A stretch of DNA of 64,000 nt, from NCBI RefSeq assembly GCF_020819595.1, contig NZ_JAJHNP010000005.1, forward strand, positions 1 to 64,000. The letters are read 5' to 3'. The notes below the pieces were generated by a model. That model searched no databases and was not told the origin of the DNA. It saw nothing but the letters and a program-made list of their open reading frames with translations. Source of the DNA: Streptomyces barringtoniae. Its GTDB lineage: Bacteria; Actinomycetota; Actinomycetes; Streptomycetales; Streptomycetaceae. Below, piece after piece: positions 45,343 to 53,692 of this stretch. Position 1 is the stretch's first letter. Every line of letters begins with the position of its first letter. The position numbers and the translations under genes were made by a program.

Positions 45343-46116
45343 TCAGCGTCCTTCCTCGATCCAGGTGGCGGCCGGGCCGTCCAGCACGATGTCCCAGTGG
45401 TAACCGAGTGAGAACTCCGGCACCGACAGGCCGTGGTCGTAGCTGGCGACCAGCCGCTGCCGGGCCGCGTCGTCCGTCACCGACTGCAGGATCGGGTCGT
45501 ACGGGAACAGCGGGTCGTTGGGGAAGTACATCTGCGTCACCAGCCGCTGGGCGAACGCCGTACCGAACACCGAGAAGTGGATGTGGGCCGGGCGCCAGGC
45601 GCCCACGTGGTTGCGCCACGGGTAGGGGCCGGGCTGGATGGTGGTGAAGTGGTAGCGGCCCTCGGCGTCGGTGAGGGTGCGGCCGACGCCGGTGAAGTTC
45701 GGGTCGAGCGGGGCGTCGTGCTGTTCGCGCTGGTGGGCGTAGCGGCCGGCCGAGTTGGCCTGCCAGATCTCGATGAGCTGGCCGCGCACCGGACGCCCGT
45801 CGCGGTCCAGCAGCCGCCCGGAGACGGTGATCCGCTCACCGATCGGCTCGCCCCGGTGGTGCCGGGTGAGGTCGTTGTCGATCCCGGTGACGTCGCGCTC
45901 CCCGAAGGCGGGGGAGTACAGCTCCACCAGCTCCGGGTCCTGGGCGGTGTCGATGGCGACCAGAGGCTGCTTGGGGTGGCGGAACACGGAGGAGCGGTAG
46001 GGCGCGTAGTCGCGACGCGGGTGGTGCTCGACGGGGGCGCCGTCGGCGACGCGCTTGTCGTACGCGGCGTGCTCGGTGGCGATTTCGAGGTCGATGTCGG
46101 CTTGGGTGAGAGGCAT
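45343..46116 (-). CDS. pcaH: Protocatechuate 3,4-dioxygenase beta subunit
   Basis: 257 aa, catalytic iron chain. Iron-ligand region GPYPWRNHVGAWRPAHIHFS near 162-181 contains the Tyr and two His ligands; VTGIDNDLTRH and GQLIEIWQANSAGRYAH are family signatures. It forms the Fe(III) enzyme with PcaG. ATG at 46116 (MPLTQADIDLEIATEHAAYD). It follows the truncated pcaF by 14 bp. Confidence 0.95.
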   Translation of the reverse strand: MPLTQADIDLEIATEHAAYDKRVADGAPVEHHPRRDYAPYRSSVFRHPKQPLVAIDTAQDPELVELYSPAFGERDVTGIDNDLTRHHRGEPIGERITVSGRLLDRDGRPVRGQLIEIWQANSAGRYAHQREQHDAPLDPNFTGVGRTLTDAEGRYHFTTIQPGPYPWRNHVGAWRPAHIHFSVFGTAFAQRLVTQMYFPNDPLFPYDPILQSVTDDAARQRLVASYDHGLSVPEFSLGYHWDIVLDGPAATWIEEGR

Positions 46117-46130
46117 GGGGCGTCCTGGGG

Positions 46131-46319
46131 TCAGCGTTCGAGAAGGAGGGCGAGGCCTCGGCCCACGCCGATGCACAGGGTGGCCACGCCGGTGCCGGAG
46201 CCGCGGCGGGCGAGCTGGTGGGCGACGGTGCCGGCGAGCCGGGCGCCGTTGTAGCGGCCGAAGGGGGTGCGGACGGCGTCGACGAGGTAAACCGTATTGA
46301 GCCTGTTGACGGCGTTCAC
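46131..46319 (-). pseudogene. pcaF: pcaF with large in-frame internal deletion (beta-ketoadipyl-CoA thiolase relic)
   Basis: 62 codons. Residues 1-26 ([18 protein letters not shown] then PFGRYNG) are the N-terminus of PcaF thiolases; from ARLAGTVAHQLARRGSG through TGVATLCIGVGRGLALLLER it is the extreme C-terminus. About 340 residues (~1 kb) including both active-site Cys residues and the His are missing. The two ends share GAxLAG/GARxAG similarity, suggesting recombination at a short homology. Start GTG overlaps the pcaJ stop (GTGA) and the frame is kept, so downstream pcaHGBL are not polar-affected. No thiolase activity is possible. Confidence 0.88.
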
Positions 46320-46960
46320 AGCAGATTCCCCGGGATGACGAGTTCGGCGTCGGTCCGGGCGACGACCTCGTCAACTGTCACACCGGGCGCGGTCTCCACC
46401 AGGGCCAGGCCCTGCTCGCTGACGTCCAACACCGCAAGGTCGGTGATGACTCGGTTCACACAGGCCTTGCCGGTGAGCGGCAGCGTGCACTCCTTGAGGA
46501 TCTTCGGGGAGCCGTCCTTGGCGGTGTGGGTCATCACCACGATCACCTGACGGGCGCCGTGCACCAGGTCCATCGCGCCGCCGATCCCGGTGACCAGCCT
46601 GCCCGGTACGGCCCAGTTGGCCAGGTCGCCGCCGGCGGAGACCTGCATCGCGCCGAGCACGGCCACATCGATGTGCCCGCCGCGGATCATCGCGAAGGAC
46701 AGCGCCGAGTCGAAGAAGGAGGCGCCCGGCAGGACCGTCACGGTCTCCTTGCCCGCGTTGATCAGATCGGGGTCGACCTGGTCGTCGGTCGGATACGGGC
46801 CCGTGCCCAGAATGCCGTTCTCCGACTCCAGGACCACCTCCACACCCGGGGGCAGGTGGTTCGGGATCAGCGTGGGCAGGCCGATGCCGAGGTTGACGTA
46901 CTGTCCGTCGCGCAGCTCCCGCGCCGCCCGTGCGGCGATCTCCTCGCGTGTCCAGGCCAT
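46316..46960 (-). CDS. pcaJ: 3-Oxoadipate CoA-transferase subunit B
   Basis: 214 aa. CoA-transferase beta subunit: [19 protein letters not shown], the catalytic Glu motif [16 protein letters not shown] near 43-58, and [18 protein letters not shown]. With PcaI it activates 3-oxoadipate using succinyl-CoA. ATG at 46960 shares its A with the pcaI stop. All expected motifs are present. Its product, oxoadipyl-CoA, normally goes to PcaF, which is deleted here. Confidence 0.94.
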   Translation of the reverse strand: MAWTREEIAARAARELRDGQYVNLGIGLPTLIPNHLPPGVEVVLESENGILGTGPYPTDDQVDPDLINAGKETVTVLPGASFFDSALSFAMIRGGHIDVAVLGAMQVSAGGDLANWAVPGRLVTGIGGAMDLVHGARQVIVVMTHTAKDGSPKILKECTLPLTGKACVNRVITDLAVLDVSEQGLALVETAPGVTVDEVVARTDAELVIPGNLL

Positions 46961-47715
46961 CAACCGCTCACCGTCCGCTGCTCGATCCGCTTGTCCGCCG
47001 CCTGCTCCGGGGTCAGGGCCACCACCCGCTGCACGAAGACGCCCGGCAGGTGCACCGCGTCCGGGGCGATCTCGCCGGGCTCGACCAGCTCCTCCACCTC
47101 GGCGACGGTGACCCTCCCCGCCATGGCCGCGAGGGGGTTGAAGTTGCGGGAGGACTTGTTGAAGACGAGGTTTCCGTGGCGGTCGCCCTTCGCGGCTCTG
47201 ACCAGGGCGAAGTCGGTGCGGATGGCGCGCTCCAGGACGTATTGCACGCCGTCGAACTCCCGCACCTCCTTCGGTGGCGAGGCCAGCGCGACGCCGCCCT
47301 CGCCGTCGTAGCGCCACGGCAGACCGCCCTCGGCGACCTGGGTACCGACTCCGGCGGGGGTGTAGAAGGCGGGGATGCCGGCGCCGCCCGCGCGCAGCCG
47401 CTCGGCCAGCGTGCCCTGTGGGATCAGCTCCAGCTCCAGCTCGCCGCCCAGGTACTGGCGGGCGAACTCCTTGTTGCCGCCGATGTAGGAGCCGGTCACC
47501 CGGCTGATCCGCCCGGCGGCCAGCAGTACCGCGAGACCGGACTCCATCGCCCCGCAGTTGTTGGAGACGACCGAGAGACCACCGACCCCGCGCTCGTACA
47601 ACGCCTGGATCAGCACGTTCGGCACACCGCTCAGCCCGAACCCGCCGACCGCGAGGGACGCGCCGTCCGGCACATCGGCCACCGCCTCCGCGGCCGTGGC
47701 GACCACCTTGTCCAT
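46960..47715 (-). CDS. pcaI: 3-Oxoadipate CoA-transferase subunit A
   Basis: 251 aa. CoA-transferase alpha subunit: [17 protein letters not shown] near 23-39, SNNCGAM near 51, [19 protein letters not shown] near 75-93, and [19 protein letters not shown]. First gene of the pca operon. ATG at 47715 follows GAGG at 8 nt. Divergent from pcaV across 182 bp holding a TTGACG-17-CAGCGT promoter. Confidence 0.94.
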   Translation of the reverse strand: MDKVVATAAEAVADVPDGASLAVGGFGLSGVPNVLIQALYERGVGGLSVVSNNCGAMESGLAVLLAAGRISRVTGSYIGGNKEFARQYLGGELELELIPQGTLAERLRAGGAGIPAFYTPAGVGTQVAEGGLPWRYDGEGGVALASPPKEVREFDGVQYVLERAIRTDFALVRAAKGDRHGNLVFNKSSRNFNPLAAMAGRVTVAEVEELVEPGEIAPDAVHLPGVFVQRVVALTPEQAADKRIEQRTVSG

Positions 47716-47777
47716 CCGTGAGGCCTCATCTCTTCGCCATTAATCAGGGCACTGAGCATTTCAGCGAGGTGCTCCAC

Positions 47778-47806
47778 ACGCTGCCACCGGAGGCGATGCC
47801 CGTCAA
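47778..47806 (-). promoter_or_regulatory. Candidate pca operon promoter
   Basis: On the minus strand TTGACG (47801-47806), 17-nt spacer and CAGCGT (47778-47783) form a plausible vegetative promoter 62 bp before pcaI. The divergent region also carries GTTCAGTACACCAAC (47863-47877) just before the pcaV ribosome site, a likely PcaV contact zone from position only. Confidence 0.5.
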
Positions 47807-47897
47807 GACATGCGTTGTTCGCACTTCCCGCCGGGAGACAGGTGGTCCGGTCGACGAGTATTGTTCAGTACACCAACGAAATGATCAGGGAGCGCAC

Positions 47898-48362
47898 ATG
47901 GCTGCGGTGGACCTCACCACCCATCCCGGGCACCTGGCCCGGCGGCTGCAGCAGGCGCACTACCTGCTGTGGAACACGATGGTCTCCGAGGAGATCACCT
48001 CGCCGCAGTTCGCGGTCATGAACGCGCTCGTCGCGGAGCCGGGCCTCGATCAGCGGACCGTGGGGGAGCGGGTGGGCCTGGACCGCTCGACCATCGCCGA
48101 GGTCATCAGCCGGCTCGGCCGCCGGGAGTTGCTGACCAAGGTGCGCGACCCGCAGGACGGCCGGCGCTTCCTGCTCCGCCTGACCGACGAGGGCCGGCGC
48201 ACCCATCGCAAGCTGACCGTGCGCACCGCCCGGATGAACCAGGTCTTCCTGGCGCCGCTGTCCGCCGAGGAACAGACCGTGTTCTTCGACCTGGTCCGCC
48301 GGGTCGCGGACGCGGCGGAGGGCCTGCGCAACCCGGCCGAACCGCTGGCCGCGCGGGGCTGA
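47898..48362 (+). CDS. pcaV: MarR-family regulator of the pca operon
   Basis: 154 aa. Winged-helix MarR protein: HLARRLQQAHYLLWNTMVS (dimerisation helix with the Arg that in PcaV contacts protocatechuate), LDQRTVGERVGLDRSTIAEV (recognition helix) and VRDPQDGRRFLLRLTDEG (wing). In S. coelicolor PcaV represses the divergent pca genes until protocatechuate binds. ATG at 47898 with GGGAG five bases before. Divergent from pcaI, as expected. Confidence 0.92.
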   Translation: MAAVDLTTHPGHLARRLQQAHYLLWNTMVSEEITSPQFAVMNALVAEPGLDQRTVGERVGLDRSTIAEVISRLGRRELLTKVRDPQDGRRFLLRLTDEGRRTHRKLTVRTARMNQVFLAPLSAEEQTVFFDLVRRVADAAEGLRNPAEPLAARG

Positions 48363-48379
48363 CCGGGGCGTACGGGCAT

Positions 48380-48419
48380 CGACCGGCCGGTATGGGCGCC
48401 GACCGGCCGGTACGGGCGG
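48380..48419. repeat. Tandem 20-bp repeat between pcaV and the DUF3048 gene
   Basis: CGACCGGCCGGTATGGGCGC (48380-48399) and a copy differing at two positions (48400-48419) sit between the convergent pcaV and DUF3048 stops. Each unit contains the palindrome ACCGGCCGGT, so each could fold as a small hairpin and act in termination. Confidence 0.65.
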
Positions 48420-49430
48420 TCACGGTGCAGGTGCGAACACCACCCACACCTGGCCGTCGGCGAAGTCCATCCGGCCGCCGTCCGCCGCGGTGAACGTCGT
48501 ACCGTCCGTCGCGTCCGGACGGGACCAGGAGGCGTCGAAGGACCGGCCGTCGCGCAGCACCTGCGCCTTCCCCGAGCCGACCGTCTCGGTGTACGGCGTG
48601 CGGTTGCCGAGCACGTCGTGATAGCGGGAGGCCCGGATCTTCACGTACTGCACGACGACCGTCGCCGGTGCCACCCGCGCGCCGTCCGTCGTCACCGTGG
48701 GCGTGCCGTCCATCGCGACCAGCCAGCGGTGCCGCTCGGCGGACCAGTCGAACGTGAAGCGGGCGGCCGGGTAGCGGACGGTGCGCGTGGCCGTGGGGGT
48801 GCCGCCGGACGGGGCCGGGCCGTAGCTGAAGCCGGTTGTCAGCGCGGCCTCGCCCGGGGCGGACGGCAGCAGCCTGGCCGGGTGCAGATAGAGGTTGTGC
48901 GGGGCGGCCCTGGCGGTGCCCCGGTAGTAGGCGGCGGGGGCCTCGTCGGGGGACTCCGCCCGCAGCGGCGCCCTGTCGATCAGCGGGAGCAGCCTGTGCT
49001 GGGCCCCGGAGAAGGCGAGCGTCGGCCGGTGGAACTGGCGCAGCAGCTCCAGATCGGACTCGCGGGCGCTGCGCACCGGTCCGACGGTCTTCGGGAGCCG
49101 GGTCGCGTACACCGCCATCAGCCGGCTCAGACCGCCCTCCACCTGCTCGGCGTACACCACGTCCGCCGCTTCGAGCCCGGTCTGGGGTCGGGCCGCGGGC
49201 ACGTTGTCGATCTTCACCGCGAGTGGTGAACCGGCCGCCGTGTCCGAGGGGGCCGGTGCCGGAGCCGACGGTGCCGTGGGTGCCGGCGTCTGCTGAGGGG
49301 CGCGGTCGTCGTCCCGGCCGTGGTGGGTGCAGCCGGCCGTGAGGGTCGCGGTCAGTGAGACCGCCAGCGCGGTCATCGTCAGCGTCCCGCGGCGCATGCG
49401 CGCTCTGTGTCCCATGCCCACCATGGCCAC
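48420..49430 (-). CDS. DUF3048 lipoprotein
   Basis: 336 aa. N-terminal signal with lipobox (LTMTALAVSLTATLTAGC, Cys near 34), then an Ala/Pro linker and a DUF3048 domain: LAVKIDNVPAARPQTGLEAADVVYAEQVEGG near 71-100 (split here as motif region), VGPVRSARESDLELL and FAPAP end. DUF3048/YerB-type lipoproteins are of unknown function and face outside. Start alternatives are ATG 49430, GTG 49421 and ATG 49415; all give a workable signal peptide. Not evidently linked to pca. Confidence 0.83.
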   Translation of the reverse strand: MAMVGMGHRARMRRGTLTMTALAVSLTATLTAGCTHHGRDDDRAPQQTPAPTAPSAPAPAPSDTAAGSPLAVKIDNVPAARPQTGLEAADVVYAEQVEGGLSRLMAVYATRLPKTVGPVRSARESDLELLRQFHRPTLAFSGAQHRLLPLIDRAPLRAESPDEAPAAYYRGTARAAPHNLYLHPARLLPSAPGEAALTTGFSYGPAPSGGTPTATRTVRYPAARFTFDWSAERHRWLVAMDGTPTVTTDGARVAPATVVVQYVKIRASRYHDVLGNRTPYTETVGSGKAQVLRDGRSFDASWSRPDATDGTTFTAADGGRMDFADGQVWVVFAPAP

Positions 49431-49580
49431 CCCGTTCGTTTGTCCGATTGTGCGCTCATAGGGTCATTGCTGGCCATACCCGAACAGTTACGGTCATGCG
49501 CGCTCCGTGGGCCGTTCGGGCTCCGGAGACGACCCCGGCGGGCGGAGACGCCGTTGGCGGGAGGCGCTGAGACGGGCCGA

Positions 49581-49725
49581 TGGCGGCGAGACGGCCGAGT
49601 GGCGGCGAGACGGCCGGAGCCGAGGCGTGGGGAGCGGCCGGAGCCGAGGCGTGGGTGGTGACGGGCGGTGGGCGGCGGAGGGTTGTCGATGGCGTGGGTG
49701 GTGACGGTGGTGGGTGGTGACGGTG
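49581..49725. repeat. Cluster of different short tandem repeats, intergenic
   Basis: The 426-bp gap between the DUF3048 and alcohol-dehydrogenase genes holds three unrelated tandem duplications: a 19-bp unit starting TGGCGGCGAGACGGCCG (49581 and 49600), a 24-bp unit starting GCCGGAGCCGAGGCGTGG (49613 and 49637), and a 16-bp unit GTGGGTGGTGACGGTG (49694 and 49710). Otherwise the gap has no gene. They look like replication-slippage products. Confidence 0.75.
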
Positions 49726-49856
49726 GTGGCTGGTGGCAGGCGTCGGAGGGGCGCGGGCGGTGGCGGGTCGGGACCGGAGCTAGGGATTCGGTGCTGGCGG
49801 GCGCGGGTACCCGGGCGCCACCGCGATTCGCCCACGCGACCGAGGGAGCGCGACCC

Positions 49857-51047
49857 ATGAAGGCAGTCACCTGGCAGGGCAGGCGGGACGTCCGGGTCGA
49901 GGACGTGCCCGACCCGCGGATCGAAGAGCCCACCGACGCCGTCATCCGCATCACGTCCACCGGTCTGTGCGGCTCGGACCTGCATCTGTACGAGGTGCTC
50001 ACCCCGTTCATGACACCGGGCGACATCCTCGGGCACGAGCCGATGGGCATCGTCGAGGAGGTCGGCCCCGGAGTGCCGGACCTCAAGGCCGGGGACCGGG
50101 TCGTGGTGCCGTTCCAGATCGCCTGCGGCAACTGCTGGATGTGCCTGACCGGGCTGCCGACCCAGTGCGAGACCACCCAGGTCACCGGCGAGGGAATGGG
50201 CGCCGCCCTGTTCGGCTACACCCGCCTGTACGGCTCCGTGCCCGGCGCCCAGGCCGAGTACCTGCGGGTGCCCCAGGCGCAGTTCGGGCCGATCAAGGTG
50301 CCCGAGGGTCCGCCGGACGACCGTTTCGTCTACCTCTCCGACGTGCTGCCCACCGCCTGGCAGGCCGTCGAGTACGCGGCCGTCCCGCCCGGCGGCACCC
50401 TCGCCGTCCTCGGCCTCGGCCCGATCGGCGACATGGCCTGCCGGATCGGCAAGGCACGCGGCGCGGAGCGCGTGTTCGGCATCGACCTGGTCCCGGAACG
50501 GCTCGCGCGTGCCGACCGGGACGGCGTGGAGACCTACGACCTGAGGGCCTTCGACGACGAGAAGGCACTGGTCAACGCCATCCGAGACGAGACGGGCGGC
50601 CGGGGCCCGGACGCCGTGATCGACGCCGTCGGCACCGAGGCCCACGGCAGCGCCGCCGCCAAACTCGCGCAGACGGCGACCGGGCTGCTGCCCCGCAAGC
50701 TCAGCGCCCCCATCGCGGAACGCTTCAGCGTCGACCGGCTCGGCGCCCTCCACCTCGCGATCGACCTGGTACGGCGCGGCGGCACCATCTCGCTGAGCGG
50801 CGTGTACGGCGGCATGGCCGACCCGATGCCGATGCTCACCCTGTTCGACAAGCAGATCCAGCTGCGCATGGGCCAGGCCAACGTCCGCCGCTGGACCGAC
50901 CGGATCATGCCGTATCTGACCGACGAGGATCCCCTCGGCGTCGACGACTTCGCCACCCATCGGCTGCCGCTCGCCGAGGCACCGCACGCCTACGACATGT
51001 TCCAGCACAAGCAGGACGGCGCCATCAAGATCCTCATGGAGCCGTAG
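49857..51047 (+). CDS. Zinc-dependent alcohol dehydrogenase
   Basis: 396 aa, medium-chain dehydrogenase. Catalytic Zn site STGLCGSDLHLYEV (Cys ~38) with GHEPMGIVEEVG (His-Glu ~60), structural Zn cysteines in ACGNCWMCLTGLPTQC (four Cys, ~91-105), NAD motif GLGPIGDMACRIG (~181). The long insert with DVLPTAWQAVEYA is of the formaldehyde-dehydrogenase/FdhA subgroup. ATG at 49857 has GAGGGAG upstream. Substrate could be formaldehyde or another small alcohol; formaldehyde is also released by vanillate demethylation 21 kb away, a loose link. Confidence 0.88.
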   Translation: MKAVTWQGRRDVRVEDVPDPRIEEPTDAVIRITSTGLCGSDLHLYEVLTPFMTPGDILGHEPMGIVEEVGPGVPDLKAGDRVVVPFQIACGNCWMCLTGLPTQCETTQVTGEGMGAALFGYTRLYGSVPGAQAEYLRVPQAQFGPIKVPEGPPDDRFVYLSDVLPTAWQAVEYAAVPPGGTLAVLGLGPIGDMACRIGKARGAERVFGIDLVPERLARADRDGVETYDLRAFDDEKALVNAIRDETGGRGPDAVIDAVGTEAHGSAAAKLAQTATGLLPRKLSAPIAERFSVDRLGALHLAIDLVRRGGTISLSGVYGGMADPMPMLTLFDKQIQLRMGQANVRRWTDRIMPYLTDEDPLGVDDFATHRLPLAEAPHAYDMFQHKQDGAIKILMEP

Positions 51048-51059
51048 ACCGGCCGGTCG

Positions 51060-52136
51060 TCAGCCCCGGTCCCTCTCGCCCAGGATCTCCGCCAGGTCGT
51101 AGCGCACCGGCTCCTCCAACTGGGCGTAGGTGCAGCTCTCCGGCGTGCGGTCCGGGCGCCAGCGGCGGAAGCGGGCGGTGTGCCGGAAGCGCTGCCCGTT
51201 CTCCATGTGGTCGTAGGCCACCTCGGCGACCCGCTCCGGCCGCAGCGGCACCCAGGACAGGTCCTTCTTGCCGGACCAGCGGCTCGGCGCGCCCGGCAGC
51301 CGGGCCGTCTCATGCGCGGCCTCGTCCGACCAGGCCGCCCACGGGTGCCCGGCCACGTCGTCCATGCGCAGCGGCTCCAGCTCCTCGACCAGTTCGGCCC
51401 GCTTCTTCATGGGGAAGGCGGCCGACACGCCCACGTGCTGGAGCTGTCCCCGCTCGTCGTGCAACCCCAGCAGCAGCGAGCCGACCACCGGGCCGCTCTT
51501 GTGGAACCGGTACCCGGCCACGACGACATCCGCCGTCCGCTCGTGCTTGACCTTGAACATGACCCGCTCGTCCTGCCGGTAGCGCAGGTCGAGCGGTTTG
51601 GCGACGACTCCGTCGAGGCCGGCGCCCTCGAACCGCTCGAACCACTGCTGCGCCACCTCGATGTCGGTCGTCGCGGGCGCCACGTGCACCGGCGGTGTCA
51701 CGTCGGCGAGCGCCCGTTCCAGCAGGGCCCTACGGTCGGTCAGCGGGACGTCGAGCAGGGAGTGGTCGTCCAGGGCGAGCAGGTCGAAGGCGACGAAGGA
51801 CGCCGGGGTCTTCTCCGCCAGCATCCGCACCCGGGAGTCGGCCGGATGGATTCGCTCGGTCAGCCCGTCGAAGTCCAGATGGCCTTCCCGCGCGATCACG
51901 ATCTCCCCGTCCAGCACGCACCGCTCGGGCACCCGCTCCTTCAGCGCCGCGACCAGCTCGGGAAAATACCTGGTCAACGGCTTCCCGGTACGGCTGCCCA
52001 ACTCGACGTCGGCGCCGTCCCGGAACACGATCGAACGAAACCCGTCCCACTTCGCCTCGTAGTGCATCCCCGGCGGGATCTTCGCCACCGACTTGGCGAG
52101 CATGGGCTTCACGGGCGGCATGACGGGCAGATCCAT
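51060..52136 (-). CDS. ATP-dependent DNA ligase, LigC/LigD-ligase type
   Basis: 358 aa. Adenylation site YEAKWDGFRSIVF with the active Lys near 29, ELGSRTGKPLTRYFPE, LDGEIVI (~96) and DGVVAKPLDLRYR, MFKVKHERTADVVVAGYR, then an OB-fold. Single-domain ligase such as the stand-alone mycobacterial LigC. ATG at 52136. It is divergent from the primase-polymerase gene with only 74 bp between, suggesting shared control and joint action in a Ku-type end-joining or excision repair path. Confidence 0.92.
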   Translation of the reverse strand: MDLPVMPPVKPMLAKSVAKIPPGMHYEAKWDGFRSIVFRDGADVELGSRTGKPLTRYFPELVAALKERVPERCVLDGEIVIAREGHLDFDGLTERIHPADSRVRMLAEKTPASFVAFDLLALDDHSLLDVPLTDRRALLERALADVTPPVHVAPATTDIEVAQQWFERFEGAGLDGVVAKPLDLRYRQDERVMFKVKHERTADVVVAGYRFHKSGPVVGSLLLGLHDERGQLQHVGVSAAFPMKKRAELVEELEPLRMDDVAGHPWAAWSDEAAHETARLPGAPSRWSGKKDLSWVPLRPERVAEVAYDHMENGQRFRHTARFRRWRPDRTPESCTYAQLEEPVRYDLAEILGERDRG

Positions 52137-52210
52137 GCAACCGATTCTGCTCGCATACCTCCGGCACCGCCCGGTGTGCGCGCTGTGCGGGGTGCGCCTA
52201 CCGTGGCCGC

Positions 52211-53230
52211 ATGGGTGCTGCGGTGGAACTGGAGGTGGCCGGCCGGACCGTACGGCTGTCCAGCCCGGACAAGGTCTTCTTCCCCGAGCGGGGCTTCACC
52301 AAGCTGGACCTCGCGCAGTACTACGTCGCCGTGGGCCCCGGCATCCTGCGCGCGTTGCGCAACCGCCCCACGACCCTGGAACGCTACCCCGACGGCGTGG
52401 GCGGCGAGTGGTTCTTCCAGAAGCGGGCCCCGAAGGGCATGCCCGACTGGATCCCGACCGCCCACATCACCTTCCCCAGCGGCCGCAGCGCCGACGAGAT
52501 GTGCCCCACGGAGCAGGCCGCCGTCGTCTGGGCCGCCCAGTACGGCACGCTCACCTTCCATCCCTGGCCGGTGCGCGCCACGGACGTCGACCACCCCGAC
52601 GAACTCCGCATCGACCTCGACCCGCAGCCCGGCACCGACTACGACGACGCGGCCCGCGCCGCCCACGAACTGCGCGCGGTCCTGGACGAGTTCGGCGGGC
52701 TGCGCGGCTGGCCGAAGACCTCCGGCGGCCGGGGCCTGCACGTCTTCGCACCGATCGAACCGCGCTGGACCTTCACCCAGGTGCGCCGCGCCGCCATCGC
52801 CGTCGGCCGGGAGATGGAACGCCGGATGCCCGAGCAGGTGACGATCAAGTGGTGGAAGGAGGAGCGGGGCAGCCGTATCTTCCTGGACTACAACCAGACG
52901 GCCCGCGACCGCACCATCGCCTCCGCCTACTCCGTACGCCCCCGCCCGAACGCCACCGTCTCGGCACCCCTGCGCTGGGAGGAGGTCGGCGTGGCCCGCC
53001 CCGCCGATTTCGACCTCGTCACCATGCCGGCCCGCTTCGCCGAACTCGGCGACGTCCACGCCGACATGGACGACCACGCCTACTCCCTGGACGCCCTGCT
53101 GGAGCTTGCCCGCCGCGACGAACACGACCACGGCCTGGGCGATCTGCCGTACCCGCCGGAGTACCCGAAGATGCCCGGCGAGCCCAAGCGCGTCCAGCCG
53201 AGCCGGGCCCGGCGGGAGCAGACGCCCTGA
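52211..53230 (+). CDS. LigD-type polymerase (primase-polymerase) domain protein
   Basis: 339 aa, archaeo-eukaryotic primase superfamily polymerase as found in LigD. Catalytic DLDPQPG near 138-144, DKVFFPERGFTKLDLAQYY, TSGGRGLHVF (~179) and IFLDYNQTARDRTIASAYS (~234-252) are present. It fills gaps with rNTPs or dNTPs in double-strand-break repair. ATG at 52211; weak ribosome site. Stand-alone rather than fused to ligase or nuclease. Confidence 0.9.
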   Translation: MGAAVELEVAGRTVRLSSPDKVFFPERGFTKLDLAQYYVAVGPGILRALRNRPTTLERYPDGVGGEWFFQKRAPKGMPDWIPTAHITFPSGRSADEMCPTEQAAVVWAAQYGTLTFHPWPVRATDVDHPDELRIDLDPQPGTDYDDAARAAHELRAVLDEFGGLRGWPKTSGGRGLHVFAPIEPRWTFTQVRRAAIAVGREMERRMPEQVTIKWWKEERGSRIFLDYNQTARDRTIASAYSVRPRPNATVSAPLRWEEVGVARPADFDLVTMPARFAELGDVHADMDDHAYSLDALLELARRDEHDHGLGDLPYPPEYPKMPGEPKRVQPSRARREQTP

Positions 53231-53235
53231 GGGCA

Positions 53236-53471
53236 GTGCGCGGACGGCCGTTCCCGGATCTGCCGGACGCGGCGCTCCTCGTCGTCGACGACACCGAACT
53301 CGCCGCGTGCATGAGTGCGTTGGCCGCGCCCGGGTGCTCGTCCGGACCAGCGCCTACGCCACCCTCACGGGCACGCACCCCGGCCGCTCCTTGGTCCGGC
53401 AGCGCACGGTGTACGCCCCCGTCGGGCTGCCCTGGCAGGACCTCACCCTCACCTGGCTCCACGCCGGGTGA
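53236..53471 (+). pseudogene. Frameshifted remnant of an unidentified gene
   Basis: From GTG 53236 one frame reads VRGRPFPDLPDAALLVVDD then TELAACMSALAAPG; near 53325 a second frame takes over as RVLVRTSAYATLTGTHPGR, RQRTVYAPVGLPWQDLTLTW and LHAG before TGA 53469-53471. The composition of both parts is protein-like, so a frameshift in a small gene or relic is more likely than chance. No family recognised. The remaining 53472-53692 shows no gene. Confidence 0.4.
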
Positions 53472-53692
53472 TGCCCCGAGCCAACCGCGGACGAGAACCC
53501 ACCGCTCGGGCCGGGTCCCCTCCCGGACGTCGTCGATCCGGCCGTCACACGGTGACCGTCGCCGGGCCCGCCGCCCCGGACGCGAGCCGTCCGTACGGCT
53601 CGGGCGAGCAAGAGCATGCCTGCGTCGCGGCACCGACGGGGTCTCCACCGCGCGGTTATCCTGACCGGCAGCCGCCGATGAGGAGTCCCGAA

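Noticed and set aside
49581..49725. CRISPR-like array
   Set aside because: Repeats are directly adjacent, of different unit lengths, with two copies each and no spacers or cas genes.
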